From NCBI GenBank assembly GCA_963779515.1, contig CAVZYN010000004.1:1-64000 (forward strand): a stretch of DNA of 64,000 nt. The letters are read 5' to 3'. Below the pieces are notes generated by a model. That model was not told the origin of the DNA and ran no database searches. It was given only the letters and a program-made list of their open reading frames with translations. Both the position numbers and the translations under genes were made by a program. Below, one piece after another: positions 35,489-45,102 of this stretch. The DNA is from CAVZYN01 sp963779515 (GTDB lineage Bacteria > Pseudomonadota > Alphaproteobacteria > Rhizobiales > Hyphomicrobiaceae). Each line of letters opens with the position of its first letter. The stretch's first letter is position 1.

Positions 35489-36400
35489 ATGGCACGACGC
35501 AAAAAAGGCAATGCGGTCCACGGTTGGCTTATCCTCGATAAGCCCGTGGGCATGACGTCGACGCAGGCGGTTGGTGCCGTGCGGCGCGCGTTCAATGCGC
35601 AGAAGGCGGGGCATGCGGGCACGCTCGACCCGCTGGCGACGGGGATTCTACCGATCGCGCTGGGTGAGGCGACGAAGACGGTGCCGTTCGCGGTCGATGG
35701 CGAGAAGGCGTATCGCTTCACAGTGCGCTGGGGCGAGGAAACCGATACAGACGACAGCGAAGGGCGAGTTACCAAGACCGGCGCGCTGCGGCCAGACCGG
35801 GCGCAAATCCTGGCGCTGTTGCCGCGGTTCATCGGGGAGATCATGCAGACACCGCCGGCCTATTCGGCCATCAAGATCGACGGCGAGCGAGCTTACGATC
35901 TGGCGCGCGGCGGGGAGGACGTGCAGCTCGAGGCGCGTCCGGTCGTGATCGAAGAACTCCGGCTGACGGAGATGCCAGATGCGGATACGGCTGTGTTCGA
36001 AACGGTATGCGGAAAAGGCACGTATGTGCGGGCGATCGCGCGGGATCTGGGGCGATTGGTTGGCTGCTTCGGGCATGTGATTGCGCTGAGACGGACGCGG
36101 GTGGGTGGGTTCGAGGAGAGCCGTGCGGTTCAGCTCGATGCGTTGCGTGCGGCAGCGGAGAGTGGCGATCCGGCGGCATTGCTGGAGCCGGTGCACGCCG
36201 CGCTCGACGATATCCAGGGGCTGTCGGTCTCGGCGGACGACGCGGCGCGGTTGCGCAACGGGCAGCCGGTGTTGATCCGAGGCCGTGATGCGCCGATCAT
36301 CACGGGGCCGGCTTACGCGATCAGCAAAGGACAGCTGGTGGCGCTTGGCGAACTCGACAAGGGTGCCTTGCACCCGACACGCGTTTTCAATTTCGGATGA
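35489..36400 (+). CDS. truB: tRNA pseudouridine(55) synthase TruB
   Basis: TruB makes pseudouridine 55 in the T loop of tRNAs. The 303-residue protein contains the catalytic Asp in GHAGTLDPLATGILPIALG and the conserved TPPAYSAIKIDGERAYDLAR. A C-terminal PUA-like segment includes LRNGQPVLIRG. It lies 32 bases downstream of rbfA in the conserved infB-rbfA-truB-rpsO-pnp order. Confidence 0.97.
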   Translation: MARRKKGNAVHGWLILDKPVGMTSTQAVGAVRRAFNAQKAGHAGTLDPLATGILPIALGEATKTVPFAVDGEKAYRFTVRWGEETDTDDSEGRVTKTGALRPDRAQILALLPRFIGEIMQTPPAYSAIKIDGERAYDLARGGEDVQLEARPVVIEELRLTEMPDADTAVFETVCGKGTYVRAIARDLGRLVGCFGHVIALRRTRVGGFEESRAVQLDALRAAAESGDPAALLEPVHAALDDIQGLSVSADDAARLRNGQPVLIRGRDAPIITGPAYAISKGQLVALGELDKGALHPTRVFNFG

Positions 36401-36407
36401 CGGCACG

Positions 36408-37241
36408 ATGCCGGTGACGGTTGCGACATTCTATAAGTTCGTCGAAGTCGCGGATGGCGCGGCATTGTGCGCCGAGGTCGAGGCGCAGTGCTGGCGGTTG
36501 GAGATCAGAGGGACCGTTCTCATTGCCGGGGAAGGGATCAATGCCACGATCTCTGGGGCGGCGGCGGCGGTCGCGGAGTTTCTCGCTGGGCTGCGCGGCG
36601 ATCCACGGTTTAGCGATCTTGTCAGCAAGCAGTCGTTTGCCGAGGTTCATCCGTTCCGCCGGCTCAAGGTCAAGCTAAAGTCCGAGATCGTGACGTTCGG
36701 CGTGCCGGAGGCGAACCCTGCGCAGCGTACCGGTGTGCCGCTCGCTGGCCTGGAATGGAACGCGCTGTTGCGTGATCCGGGCGTCCTCGTCATCGATACG
36801 CGCAACGACTATGAGGTGGCGGTTGGGACGTTTCCTGGGGCGGTCGATCCTGAGACGGCTGCGTTCAGTGGGTTCCCGGAGTACGTGCGCCGCGCGCTCG
36901 ATCCAAAGGTGCACAAAAAAATCGCGATGTTCTGCACGGGGGGGATCCGGTGCGAGAAGGCCTCGGCTTACCTGATCGCGCTGGGGTTTCCCGAGGTCTA
37001 TCAGCTCGATGGCGGCATATTGAAATATCTCGAGACGGTGCCGGCCGAGGCGAGCCTCTGGCAAGGGGAATGCTTCGTGTTCGACGAGCGGGTGGCGTTG
37101 CAACATGGCCTCGACGCGGGGACGCACCGGCGGTGTCCGGGGTGCGGAGATCCGGTGGCGGCAGGTCGATCAAGCTGCCGGCGCTGCGCTGGCGGTCCGG
37201 ATGCCCCGGAAACCGACGAGATCGGCGGGCCGAAGGCCTGA
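36408..37241 (+). CDS. trhO: oxygen-dependent tRNA uridine(34) hydroxylase TrhO (YceA), rhodanese family
   Basis: TrhO hydroxylates U34 of tRNA to ho5U. The 277-residue protein has an N-terminal ferredoxin-like domain (EIRGTVLIAGEGINATISG) and a rhodanese domain with the active Cys in MFCTGGIRCEKASAY. A C-terminal Cys-rich tail (RRCPGCGDPV, SCRRC) may bind zinc. The start is ATG 36408. It is inserted between truB and rpsO, and lies 7 bases after truB, so cotranscription is likely. Confidence 0.93.
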   Translation: MPVTVATFYKFVEVADGAALCAEVEAQCWRLEIRGTVLIAGEGINATISGAAAAVAEFLAGLRGDPRFSDLVSKQSFAEVHPFRRLKVKLKSEIVTFGVPEANPAQRTGVPLAGLEWNALLRDPGVLVIDTRNDYEVAVGTFPGAVDPETAAFSGFPEYVRRALDPKVHKKIAMFCTGGIRCEKASAYLIALGFPEVYQLDGGILKYLETVPAEASLWQGECFVFDERVALQHGLDAGTHRRCPGCGDPVAAGRSSCRRCAGGPDAPETDEIGGPKA

Positions 37242-37413
37242 ATTCAAGCTCGCCAGCCCCGGCATTTCGTGTATAAGGCAGCGAGTTCCCGGGCCGCACG
37301 CGGCACGGGCGCTATTGACCCGGCTGGACGACATCCCGGCTGTGGCCAAACGACGGACGAGGCCCGGCGCTTTTGATCCGTCATTTAAAACTCTGAAATA
37401 GAAAGGATATCCG

Positions 37414-37683
37414 ATGTCGGTGACAGCCGAACGTAAATTGGCATTGATTAAAGAGCATGCCAAGAAACCGAATGATACGGGTTCCCCCGAGGTGCAGGTC
37501 GCGCTCCTGACGGAGCGGATCAACAGCCTGACGGACCATTTCAAGACCCACACCAAAGACAACCATTCGCGACGTGGCCTGCTCAAGATGGTGAGCCAGC
37601 GCCGCAGCCTGCTCGATCATGTTCGCAAGACGGATCAAGCGCGCTACCAGAAGATCATCGAAAAGCTGGATCTGCGCCGCTAA
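37414..37683 (+). CDS. rpsO: 30S ribosomal protein S15
   Basis: The 89-residue primary rRNA-binding protein of the 30S platform. The sequence shows DTGSPEVQVALLTERINSLT, HSRRGLLKMVSQRRSLLDH and a C-terminal YQKIIEKLDLRR, all canonical. It precedes pnp, with two GC-rich hairpins between, as in many bacteria where RNase III or RNase E processing separates the two messages. Confidence 0.98.
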   Translation: MSVTAERKLALIKEHAKKPNDTGSPEVQVALLTERINSLTDHFKTHTKDNHSRRGLLKMVSQRRSLLDHVRKTDQARYQKIIEKLDLRR

Positions 37684-37971
37684 CGCGCATTGCCGGAGCA
37701 GTGCAACTGCTCTGGAGCCCCGCTGGGGCCGGCTCGACCTTTGCCACATATGACAGAGATTGGGTCCGGTCTTCCTCAAGGAGAACCGGTTCTTTGACTC
37801 TTGCCGATGCGTCACGGCTGCAGGACCGCATCGGTGTTGACTGCTATCTGCAGACAAACAATGACGTGGCCATGGGGTCCTCCGGCATTGATCGTGCGCA
37901 CCACCGATCCGCGGCGGCCGCGCTGGAACTAGACGATTGTACGTACGTCCGAAGAGAGAAAGACGACAAAC
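37684..37971 (+). promoter_or_regulatory. rpsO-pnp intergenic region with tandem hairpins
   Basis: CCGGAGCAG (37693-37701) pairs with CTGCTCTGG (37707-37715) with one mismatch, and GCCCC (37717-37721) with GGGGC (37725-37729). The rest of the 288 bases shows no gene. In E. coli the pnp leader is cut by RNase III and autoregulated by PNPase; a similar role here is inferred from position. Confidence 0.5.
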
Positions 37972-40192
37972 ATGTTTCAAACACATCGCGTGGAAGTTGA
38001 TTGGGCCGGCCGCCGGCTGAAGCTTGAGACCGGCCGTATGGCCCGGCAGGCTGATGCCGCCGTCGTCGCGCAATACGGCGAGACCAGTGTGCTGGCCACC
38101 GTCGTTGCCGCCAAGAGCCCGAAGCCTGGGATCGATTTTTTCCCGCTGACCGTGAACTACCAAGAAAAAACCTATGCCGCCGGCAAGATTCCAGGCGGCT
38201 ATTTCAAACGTGAGGGCCGTCCGACGGAGAAGGAAACGCTGACGTCGCGCTTGATCGACCGGCCGATCCGCCCGCTGTTCGTCGAAGGCTTCAAGAATGA
38301 AGTGCAAGTGGTCGTAACAGTACTGTCGCACGATCTCGAAAATGATCCGGATATTCTTGGCTTGGTGGCCGCTTCGGCCGCGCTGACGCTTTCGGGCGTG
38401 CCGTTCCTTGGGCCGATTGGTGCGGCCCGCGTCGGCTACATCGATGGTCAGTTCGTCATGAACCCGATGATCGACGAGATGGCGAAAAGCGAACTCGATC
38501 TCGTGATGGCTGGCACGCATGATGCCGTGATGATGGTCGAAAGTGAGGCGAAGGAGCTGACCGAAAAGGTGATGCTCGACGCGGTGATGTTTGGGCAGCG
38601 CGGCTTCCAGCCGGTGCTCGATGCGATCATTCGCTTGGCTGAAAAGGCGGCGAAAGAGCCGTGGGACTTCCAGCCGCCGGATCTGTCGGCACAGAAGAAC
38701 GCGATGCGCCCGCTGATCGAAGAGGATCTCCGGAAAGCATTTGCGACGCCAGAAAAGCAGGCGCGTTATGCGCAGGTGGATGCTGCGAAGAAGAAGGCAA
38801 TGGCGGCGTTGTTGCCAGCTGACGCGGATGCCGCCACGGGAGTCAAGCTCGGCTCAGTGTTCAAGCAGCTCGAGCAGGACGTGGTGCGTGGCGACATCAT
38901 TCGCACCAGCCGCCGGATCGATGGCCGCGATCTCAAGACCGTGCGCCCGATCGTTTCAGAAGTGCATGTGCTGCCGCGCACGCATGGTTCGGCGCTGTTT
39001 ACCCGCGGCGAGACGCAGGCGCTGGTGGTGGCGACGCTCGGCACGGGCGACGACGAGCAGTACATCGACAGCCTGGAAGGAACAAAGAAAGAGCGCTTCC
39101 TGCTGCACTACAACTTCCCTCCCTACTCGGTTGGTGAAACGGGCCGCATGGGCTCGCCGGGGCGCCGCGAAATCGGCCACGGCAAGCTCGCCTGGCGCGC
39201 GGTGCATCCGTTGATGCCGACGCCGGAAGAGTTCCCTTACGTCGTGCGTGTCGTCTCGGAAATCACCGAGTTCGAACGGGTCGTCGTCGATGGCGACGGT
39301 GTGCGGCACGTCACTTGCGCTGATGGATGCGGGCGTTCCGCTGAAGCGGCCGGTGGCGGGTATCGCCATGGGCCTGATCAAGGAAGGTAACTCGTTCGCA
39401 GTGTTGTCGGATATTCTCGGAGATGAGGATCATCTCGGCGACATGGACTTCAAGGTGGCGGGTACCGAAAAAGGCATCACGTCGCTGCAGATGGACATCA
39501 AGATTACGGGCATCACCGAGGAGATCATGCGAGTGGCGCTGGATCAGGCGCAGCATGGGCGGTTGCACATCTTGAACGAGATGTCATCTGCGCTGACCGG
39601 CGCGCGCACGGAACTCGGTGAGCATGCGCCGCGTATCGAAGTGATCAAGATCCCGGTCGATAAGATCCGGGAAGTGATCGGTTCGGGCGGCTCGGTGATC
39701 CGCGAGATCGTCGCGGAGAGTGGTGCCAAGATCGACATCGAAGACGATGGCACGATCAAGATCGCCTCGGCGAACCGGGATTCGATCGAAAAGGCGATGA
39801 ACCGGATCAAAGCGATCACGCAGGAACCCGAGATCGGCCAGATCTATAAGGGCAAGGTCGTCAAGCTGATGGAGTTCGGCGCGTTCGTGAACTTCTTCGG
39901 ACCGAAGGACGGTCTGGTGCATGTTTCGCAGCTGTCCTCGACGATGCGTCCGAACCATCCGAACGAGGTCGTGAAAGAAGGCCAAGAGGTTTACGTTAAA
40001 CTTCTGGGCTTCGATGATCGCGGCAAGACCAAGTTGTCGATGAAGATCGTCGATCAGACGACGGGCGTCGAGATTCCGCGCGCCGAGGGCGAGCCGGATC
40101 CGATGGAAGGTGGTGGCGGCGGTGGTGATCGCGGTCCGCGCCGGGATCGTGGCCCGCGCCGGGATGGTGGTGGCGAACGCCGCCGAGGTTGA
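37972..40192 (+). CDS. pnp: polyribonucleotide nucleotidyltransferase, frameshifted at about 39271
   Basis: PNPase is the phosphorolytic 3'-5' exoribonuclease of mRNA decay. Residues 1-430 give the first RNase PH domain, the helical domain and the start of the second RNase PH domain (RTHGSALFTRGETQALVVAT). The frame then breaks. The neighbouring frame resumes with SNGSSSMATVCGTSLALMDAG, the KH domain (IREVIGSGGSVIREI) and the S1 domain (YKGKVVKLMEFGAFVNF). A Gly/Arg-rich tail follows. Removing one T at 39271-39272 restores a 739-residue protein. The gene is nearly universal here, so a sequence error is the simplest explanation. Confidence 0.95.
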
Positions 40193-40218
40193 TCCCGCGT
40201 ACGAGCAGATCTGATGTG

Positions 40219-40249
40219 ATGGGCCGCGGTTTGCGGCCCATTTCTTTTT
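40219..40249 (+). terminator. Rho-independent terminator after pnp
   Basis: ATGGGCCGC (40219-40227) pairs with GCGGCCCAT (40233-40241) and is followed by TTCTTTTTG. It lies 27 bases after the pnp stop. Confidence 0.88.
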
Positions 40250-40321
40250 GAGAGGTTGAGACGTAGGCTCGATACGACGTTATTGGCCACGTCGTTGGCG
40301 TCAGATCTCGGGAGAGATGGC

Positions 40322-41248
40322 ATGAAAATCGCGGTGATGGGATCAGGTGGTGTGGGTGGCTATTTTGGCGGGCGCCTTGCGGCTGCCGGGAACGATGTGA
40401 CGTTCATTGCGCGGGGTGCGCATCTGGCGGCGATGCTGAAAGATGGTCTCAGGCTCGATAGCGCGATCAAGCCGCTGCAGTTGCAGTCGATCAAGGCAGT
40501 GGCGCATCCAAGCGATATCGATCGCGCGGATGTCATCATTTTTGCCGTGAAGTTGGCGGATACGGAGAGCGCGGCGGAGAATTTGAAGCCGCTGGTCGCC
40601 AAGGGTGCGCACGTCTTCACGTTTCAGAATGGCGTCGAAAGTGCCGGCAAACTCGCGAAGATCCTCGGCGCGGCGCATGTAGTGCCGGGCGTTGCGCGGA
40701 TCGCCTCGCACATTTCCGAGCCGGGCGTGGTGAAGGAGATGGGAAAATTCGCGATCCTCGAATATGGCGAGGCGGATGGGTCCGCGAGCGCGCGGACCAA
40801 GGCGTTTCATGCGGCGTGCCTCGCGGCTGGGATCGACGGACATCTCAGAGACAATATCATGCGGTCGATGTGGATGAAGTTCTCGATGCTGGCGCCGTTT
40901 TCCGGCATGACATCGCTGGCGCGCGGGCCGATTGCGCCGATCCGGTCGACGCCTGAGTCGCGAGAATTGCTGCACGCGGCGGTGCGCGAGGTGGTGGCGG
41001 TGGGCATTGCGATGAAGACAGGTTTGAAGCCCGAGGATGCGGAGACGGTGATCAAGCAGATCGACGGATTGCCGAATGCAATGATGTCATCGATGTCGCA
41101 TGATCTGATCGCGGGAAAGCCGATCGAAGTGATGGGGTTATCGGGAGCGGTCGTGCGGCTTGGGCGCGAGCATGGTGTGCCGACGCCGTCGCATCAGTTC
41201 ATTACGCAAGTGCTGGCGCCGTTCGCGAACGGCCGGCCGGGCGTGTGA
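40322..41248 (+). CDS. 2-dehydropantoate 2-reductase family protein
   Basis: The 308-residue protein has an N-terminal Rossmann motif IAVMGSGGVGGYFGGRLA and a C-terminal ApbA_C domain with the catalytic Lys in MRSMWMKFSMLAPFSGMTSL. The family reduces ketopantoate to pantoate with NADPH, but many paralogues act on other 2-oxoacids. The absence of panB/panC neighbours leaves the substrate open. The start is ATG 40322. It converges with the copper ATPase gene with only six bases between the stops. Confidence 0.88.
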   Translation: MKIAVMGSGGVGGYFGGRLAAAGNDVTFIARGAHLAAMLKDGLRLDSAIKPLQLQSIKAVAHPSDIDRADVIIFAVKLADTESAAENLKPLVAKGAHVFTFQNGVESAGKLAKILGAAHVVPGVARIASHISEPGVVKEMGKFAILEYGEADGSASARTKAFHAACLAAGIDGHLRDNIMRSMWMKFSMLAPFSGMTSLARGPIAPIRSTPESRELLHAAVREVVAVGIAMKTGLKPEDAETVIKQIDGLPNAMMSSMSHDLIAGKPIEVMGLSGAVVRLGREHGVPTPSHQFITQVLAPFANGRPGV

Positions 41249-41254
41249 CTAGCG

Positions 41255-43621
41255 TCAGTGGAGCCGGGTCTTGCCGAGGCGCAAAGCGTTGGCGATGACG
41301 GAGACGGAGGAGAGGCTCATGGCGGCGGCGGCGATCATGGGTGAGAGCAGGATACCAAGCAGCGGATAGAGGATGCCCGCCGCGATGGGGACGCCAAAGG
41401 CGTTGTAGCCGAAGGCAAAGACGAGGTTCTGCTTGATGTTGCGGAGCGTATCCTCGGCGAGGATGCGGGCGCGGACGATACCGGCCAGATCGCCTTTGGG
41501 GAGCGTGATACCGGCGCTTTCGATGGCAACGTCTGCGCCGGTGCCCATGGCGATGCCGACATCGGCGCCCGCGAGCGCGGGAGCGTCATTGATGCCGTCA
41601 CCAGCCATGGCGACCTTGGCGCCCTGCGCCTTCAGTGCGGCGATCAATTCGGCTTTGCCGGCGGGAAGCATGTCGGCGTGGACGGCTTTGATGCCAAGAT
41701 CACGGGCGACGGCGTCGGCCGTCGTGCGGTTGTCGCCGGTTGCCATGATGACGCGAATTTGGCGTTCGGCGAGGGCGGTCAGGGCTGCGCGCGCGGACGG
41801 CTTGATCGGATCGGCGAGAGCGAGCCAGCCGGCGAGTTTGCCGTTGAGCGCGACGAAGAAGACGATCTTGCCAGCGGCGCGCAGTGTTGCGACATCGCCC
41901 TCGTGTTCGCGGGTTGAGATGTTGAGGGCCGTCATGAGGTGCGCTGTGCCCAGGGCAATGTCCTGGCCTGAAACCTCGCCCGTGACGCCTTGGCCTGGGA
42001 CGGCTTTGAAGTGCGTCGGCGCCATGGTGGAGATGCGGCGCGCCTTGGCGCCAGCGACAATGGCTTCAGCAAGGGGATGCTCGCTGCCGCGTTCCAAGCT
42101 GGCGGCAAGACGGAGCATCATCTTTTCGTCGTTGCCGGGGAGTGCCTTGACGTCTGTGAGGGCGGGGCGGCCTTCGGTCAATGTCCCGGTCTTGTCGATG
42201 ACGAGGGTATCGATGGCGGCGAGGCGCTCCAGGGCTTCTGCGTTCTTGACGAGCACGCCTTCGCGGGCGCCGCGGCCCGTTGCGACCATCACGGACATCG
42301 GCGTGGCGAGGCCGAGTGCGCACGGGCAAGCGATGATGAGGACGGAGACAGCGGCGACAATGGCGTAGGCGAGTGATGGCGCGGGGCCGAATGTGAGCCA
42401 TGCGAAGAATGCGAGGATCGCGATGATGACGACGGCCGGGACGAACCAAGCGGCAACGCGATCGACCATGGATTGGATCGGCGCGCGTGAGCGCTGGGCG
42501 TCTGCAACCATGGCGACGATGCGGGACAGCATGGTGTCAGCGCCGACCTTCTTTGCCTGCATCACGAAGGAACCGGAGGTGTTGAGCGTGCCACCTGTGA
42601 CCTTGGCGCCAGGGCCTTTTTCAGCAGGGATAGGTTCTCCAGTGAGCAGGGATTCGTCGATTGCGGAGGAGCCTTCGAGGATTGCTCCGTCGACGGGGAC
42701 GGATTCGCCGGGGCGGACACGCAAGCGGTCGCCGACGAGGACTTGATCCAGCGGTACGTCGGACTCACTGTTGTCGGCGGCGATGCGGCGGGCGGTCTTG
42801 GGGGAGAGATCGAGGAGGCCGCGCAGTGCCGAGCCGGTCTTCTCTCGGGCGCGGAGCTCCATGATCTGTCCGAGCAGGACGAGGCAGATGATGACGGCCG
42901 CGGCTTCGAAGTAAACGCCGACGGTGCCGCCGTGACCTTTGAGGGAATCCGGGAAGAAGCCGGGCGCCGCGACCGCGGCGACGCTGTAGAGGAATGCCGC
43001 GCCAACGCCAAGGGCGATCAGTGTCCACATGTTCGGGTTGCGGGTTTTGATCGACGCCCAGCCACGTTCGAGGAACGGCCAGCCGCACCACAGGACAACG
43101 GGGATGGCGAGCATGAATTCAAGCCATTGAGAGAGGCGGGGTGAGAGCCACGCATGGAGCGGCAATCCGGCGTGTGGCGCCATGGCGATGATGACGATGG
43201 GTATGGTCAGCACGGCGCCGATCTTGAGACGTCGCGTGAAGTCGATCAGTTCAGGATTGGGGCCGGCGTCTCGCGGCGGGATGCCCATAGGCTCCAAGGC
43301 CATGCCACACTTGGGGCAGGTGCCGGGCCCGACCTGGACAATCTCGGGATCCATCGGGCAGGTATATTTTGTGCCTTGTGGCTGTTTCGCGGCCTCCGCT
43401 TCGGCTGCGGCCTGACGCGCCGCTGGATCGAGGTACCGGGCCGGATCGGCGATGAAGCGGTCCTTGCAGCGGGGGTTGCAGAAGTAGACGTTGGCGCCGT
43501 CATGGAGGTGCACGTGCTTGGCGGTCGCGATTTCGACCGTCATATGACAGACCGGATCGATCGCCATGCCATCGGGCGGCGCGGTGTGTGAAGACGGCGG
43601 TGTGTCGAGTTGAAGAGCCAA
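41255..43621 (-). CDS. Cu+-type P1B ATPase with YHS and heavy-metal-binding N-terminal domains
   Basis: The 788-residue exporter has no HMA domain. It begins with a YHS domain (DPVCHMTVE and YFCNPRCKDRF) and a short heavy-metal-binding module (YTCPMDPE and GTCPKCGMALEP). Eight membrane segments follow. The metal site CPC is in IIACPCALGLATP, phosphorylation occurs at DKTGTLTEG, and the hinge is GDGINDAPALAG. The YN in GYNAFG and the MSLSS in the last helix fit the P1B-1 (Cu+/Ag+) signature. No CueR/CsoR regulator gene or chaperone lies next to it. Confidence 0.92.
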   Translation of the reverse strand: MALQLDTPPSSHTAPPDGMAIDPVCHMTVEIATAKHVHLHDGANVYFCNPRCKDRFIADPARYLDPAARQAAAEAEAAKQPQGTKYTCPMDPEIVQVGPGTCPKCGMALEPMGIPPRDAGPNPELIDFTRRLKIGAVLTIPIVIIAMAPHAGLPLHAWLSPRLSQWLEFMLAIPVVLWCGWPFLERGWASIKTRNPNMWTLIALGVGAAFLYSVAAVAAPGFFPDSLKGHGGTVGVYFEAAAVIICLVLLGQIMELRAREKTGSALRGLLDLSPKTARRIAADNSESDVPLDQVLVGDRLRVRPGESVPVDGAILEGSSAIDESLLTGEPIPAEKGPGAKVTGGTLNTSGSFVMQAKKVGADTMLSRIVAMVADAQRSRAPIQSMVDRVAAWFVPAVVIIAILAFFAWLTFGPAPSLAYAIVAAVSVLIIACPCALGLATPMSVMVATGRGAREGVLVKNAEALERLAAIDTLVIDKTGTLTEGRPALTDVKALPGNDEKMMLRLAASLERGSEHPLAEAIVAGAKARRISTMAPTHFKAVPGQGVTGEVSGQDIALGTAHLMTALNISTREHEGDVATLRAAGKIVFFVALNGKLAGWLALADPIKPSARAALTALAERQIRVIMATGDNRTTADAVARDLGIKAVHADMLPAGKAELIAALKAQGAKVAMAGDGINDAPALAGADVGIAMGTGADVAIESAGITLPKGDLAGIVRARILAEDTLRNIKQNLVFAFGYNAFGVPIAAGILYPLLGILLSPMIAAAAMSLSSVSVIANALRLGKTRLH

Positions 43622-43754
43622 ATGCCGTTCCTAATGTGGGCCGAAACACGGCGGTACCCGCCATTCGCAACGTGGACATGAAGCTGCATCTGGTCAAGTC
43701 GCTGTCGGGAATGCGTATGTTGTGGATCAAGCGTCGCAACCAGGGACGGGTCGT

Positions 43755-44633
43755 ATGACGAATGGAGTGGGATTCATTGGTCTTGGCGTGATGGGCGAGC
43801 CGATTTGCCGAAACCTGATCGCAAAGAGCGGGTGCGCGGTGACGGCATTCGACCTCGACGCAGCACCGCTCGCGCGGATCGAGGCAGCTGGCGGTCACGC
43901 TGCAACCTCGGCAAGGGATGTCGCAGAGGCGGCCGATATCGTCTTTGTGTGCCTGCCGAGTGGGGAGCACGTCGCGCGCGTCATCCAAGGCGGAGGCCTG
44001 ATCGCTGGCGCGCGGAAGGACCAGGTCTTTGTCGACCTTGGGACGTCGCCAGTGGCGCTGACGCGGGACTTGGCACGAGCGCTTGCGGCCAAAGGTGCCG
44101 TGTTCACCGATGCGCCGATCGCGCGGACGCGGGAGGCGGCTCAGACGGGGACGCTCAGTGTGATGGTGGGCGCGGCGCGGACAACGTACGAGCAGCTCGA
44201 GCCGTTGATCGGCTGCTTTGCCTCGGACATCACGCATTGTGGTGATGTGGGGACGGGGCAGATCGCCAAGGTCATGAACAACATGGTGCTGTTTCAGACA
44301 GTCAATGCGCTGGCGGAAGCCTTGGTGGTCGGGGAGCGCGCTGGGATCGATCCAGCGCTGTTGTTGGCGACCCTGGCGAAGGGGTCGGCGAACAGCTTTG
44401 CGCTCAACAATCACGGAATGAAGGCGATGCTGCCGGGGCATTTTCCGGAACGTGCGTTCTCGACGGAGTATGCGCAGAAGGACAACGCGTATGCGCTGGC
44501 ATTGGCGCGGGAGGTCGGCGTCCGGTTGCGTGGTGCGGAATTGACCGCCGCGATCCTCGAAGAGACGATCGCGGCGGGGTATGGGGCGAACTACTTTCCA
44601 GTGTTGAAGAAGGTCATTGATCGCGCGCCTTGA
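43755..44633 (+). CDS. 3-hydroxyisobutyrate dehydrogenase-family NAD(P)-dependent oxidoreductase
   Basis: The 292-residue beta-hydroxyacid dehydrogenase has the Rossmann motif GFIGLGVMGEPICRNL and the substrate-binding segment DAPIARTREAAQTGTLSVMV. The catalytic Lys is in GQIAKVMNNMVLFQ. The family reduces or oxidises 3-hydroxyacids such as 3-hydroxyisobutyrate, tartronate semialdehyde or 6-phosphogluconate; in DAPIARTREAAQ an Arg-Thr replaces the usual SGG, so the substrate may differ. The start is ATG 43755, divergent from the ATPase gene and convergent with the CMD-family gene. Confidence 0.88.
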   Translation: MTNGVGFIGLGVMGEPICRNLIAKSGCAVTAFDLDAAPLARIEAAGGHAATSARDVAEAADIVFVCLPSGEHVARVIQGGGLIAGARKDQVFVDLGTSPVALTRDLARALAAKGAVFTDAPIARTREAAQTGTLSVMVGAARTTYEQLEPLIGCFASDITHCGDVGTGQIAKVMNNMVLFQTVNALAEALVVGERAGIDPALLLATLAKGSANSFALNNHGMKAMLPGHFPERAFSTEYAQKDNAYALALAREVGVRLRGAELTAAILEETIAAGYGANYFPVLKKVIDRAP

Positions 44634-44637
44634 CCTA

Positions 44638-45024
44638 TCAGGCTTTCTTGCCGTCCATCTCGGCGAAGACTTTGCGGGCGATGCGGAAGCATTCGACGGA
44701 GACCGGAACACCGGCGTAGACGCCAAGTTGCGTGATCAGAGCGCGCAGTTCATCCTTGGTGACGCCGTTGCGGATGGCGCCGCGGAAATGCAGTTCCCAT
44801 TCGTGCATGCGGTTCAGGCAGGCGAGCATGCACAGGTTGAGCATCGAGCGGGTTTTGTGCGGGATCGTCGGGTCGTCCCAGATCATGCCCCAGCAATATT
44901 CGTTGAGGACGCCCTGGAAGGGACCGTTGAAATCATCGGCGGTGCTCATGGATTTGTTGACGTAGTCTTCGCCGAGTACCTTCTTGCGGTTGGCGAGGCC
45001 GCGGTCATGAAGTGCCTTGTCCAT
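44638..45024 (-). CDS. carboxymuconolactone decarboxylase family protein
   Basis: A 128-residue all-helical protein of the CMD/AhpD fold, with NEYCWGMIWDDPTIPHKTRS and LNLCMLACLNRMHEWELHFR and the typical GVTKDELRALITQLGVYAGV. The length matches single-domain gamma-CMD proteins (PcaC-like). A Cys-x3-Cys pair occurs where AhpD has CxxC, so peroxidase activity is doubtful. The next gene upstream on this strand is the channel operon. Start ATG 45024 is preferred because the upstream in-frame extension is Arg/Pro-rich. Confidence 0.88.
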   Translation of the reverse strand: MDKALHDRGLANRKKVLGEDYVNKSMSTADDFNGPFQGVLNEYCWGMIWDDPTIPHKTRSMLNLCMLACLNRMHEWELHFRGAIRNGVTKDELRALITQLGVYAGVPVSVECFRIARKVFAEMDGKKA

Positions 45025-45102
45025 CGTTTGTCTCCCATCAGTTTTGATCCGATGGGCATCCATGGCAGGCCTCGGCCGTGGCTGCAAGCTTTCGCCCGCG
45101 CG

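Noticed and set aside
37701..38000. 99-codon frame between rpsO and pnp
   Set aside because: It covers the hairpins and the pnp start and has no protein-like composition.
43500..44726. 408-codon minus-strand frame opposite the hydroxyacid dehydrogenase
   Set aside because: Low-complexity Arg/His content and no ribosome binding site; the plus-strand gene has clear Rossmann and catalytic motifs.
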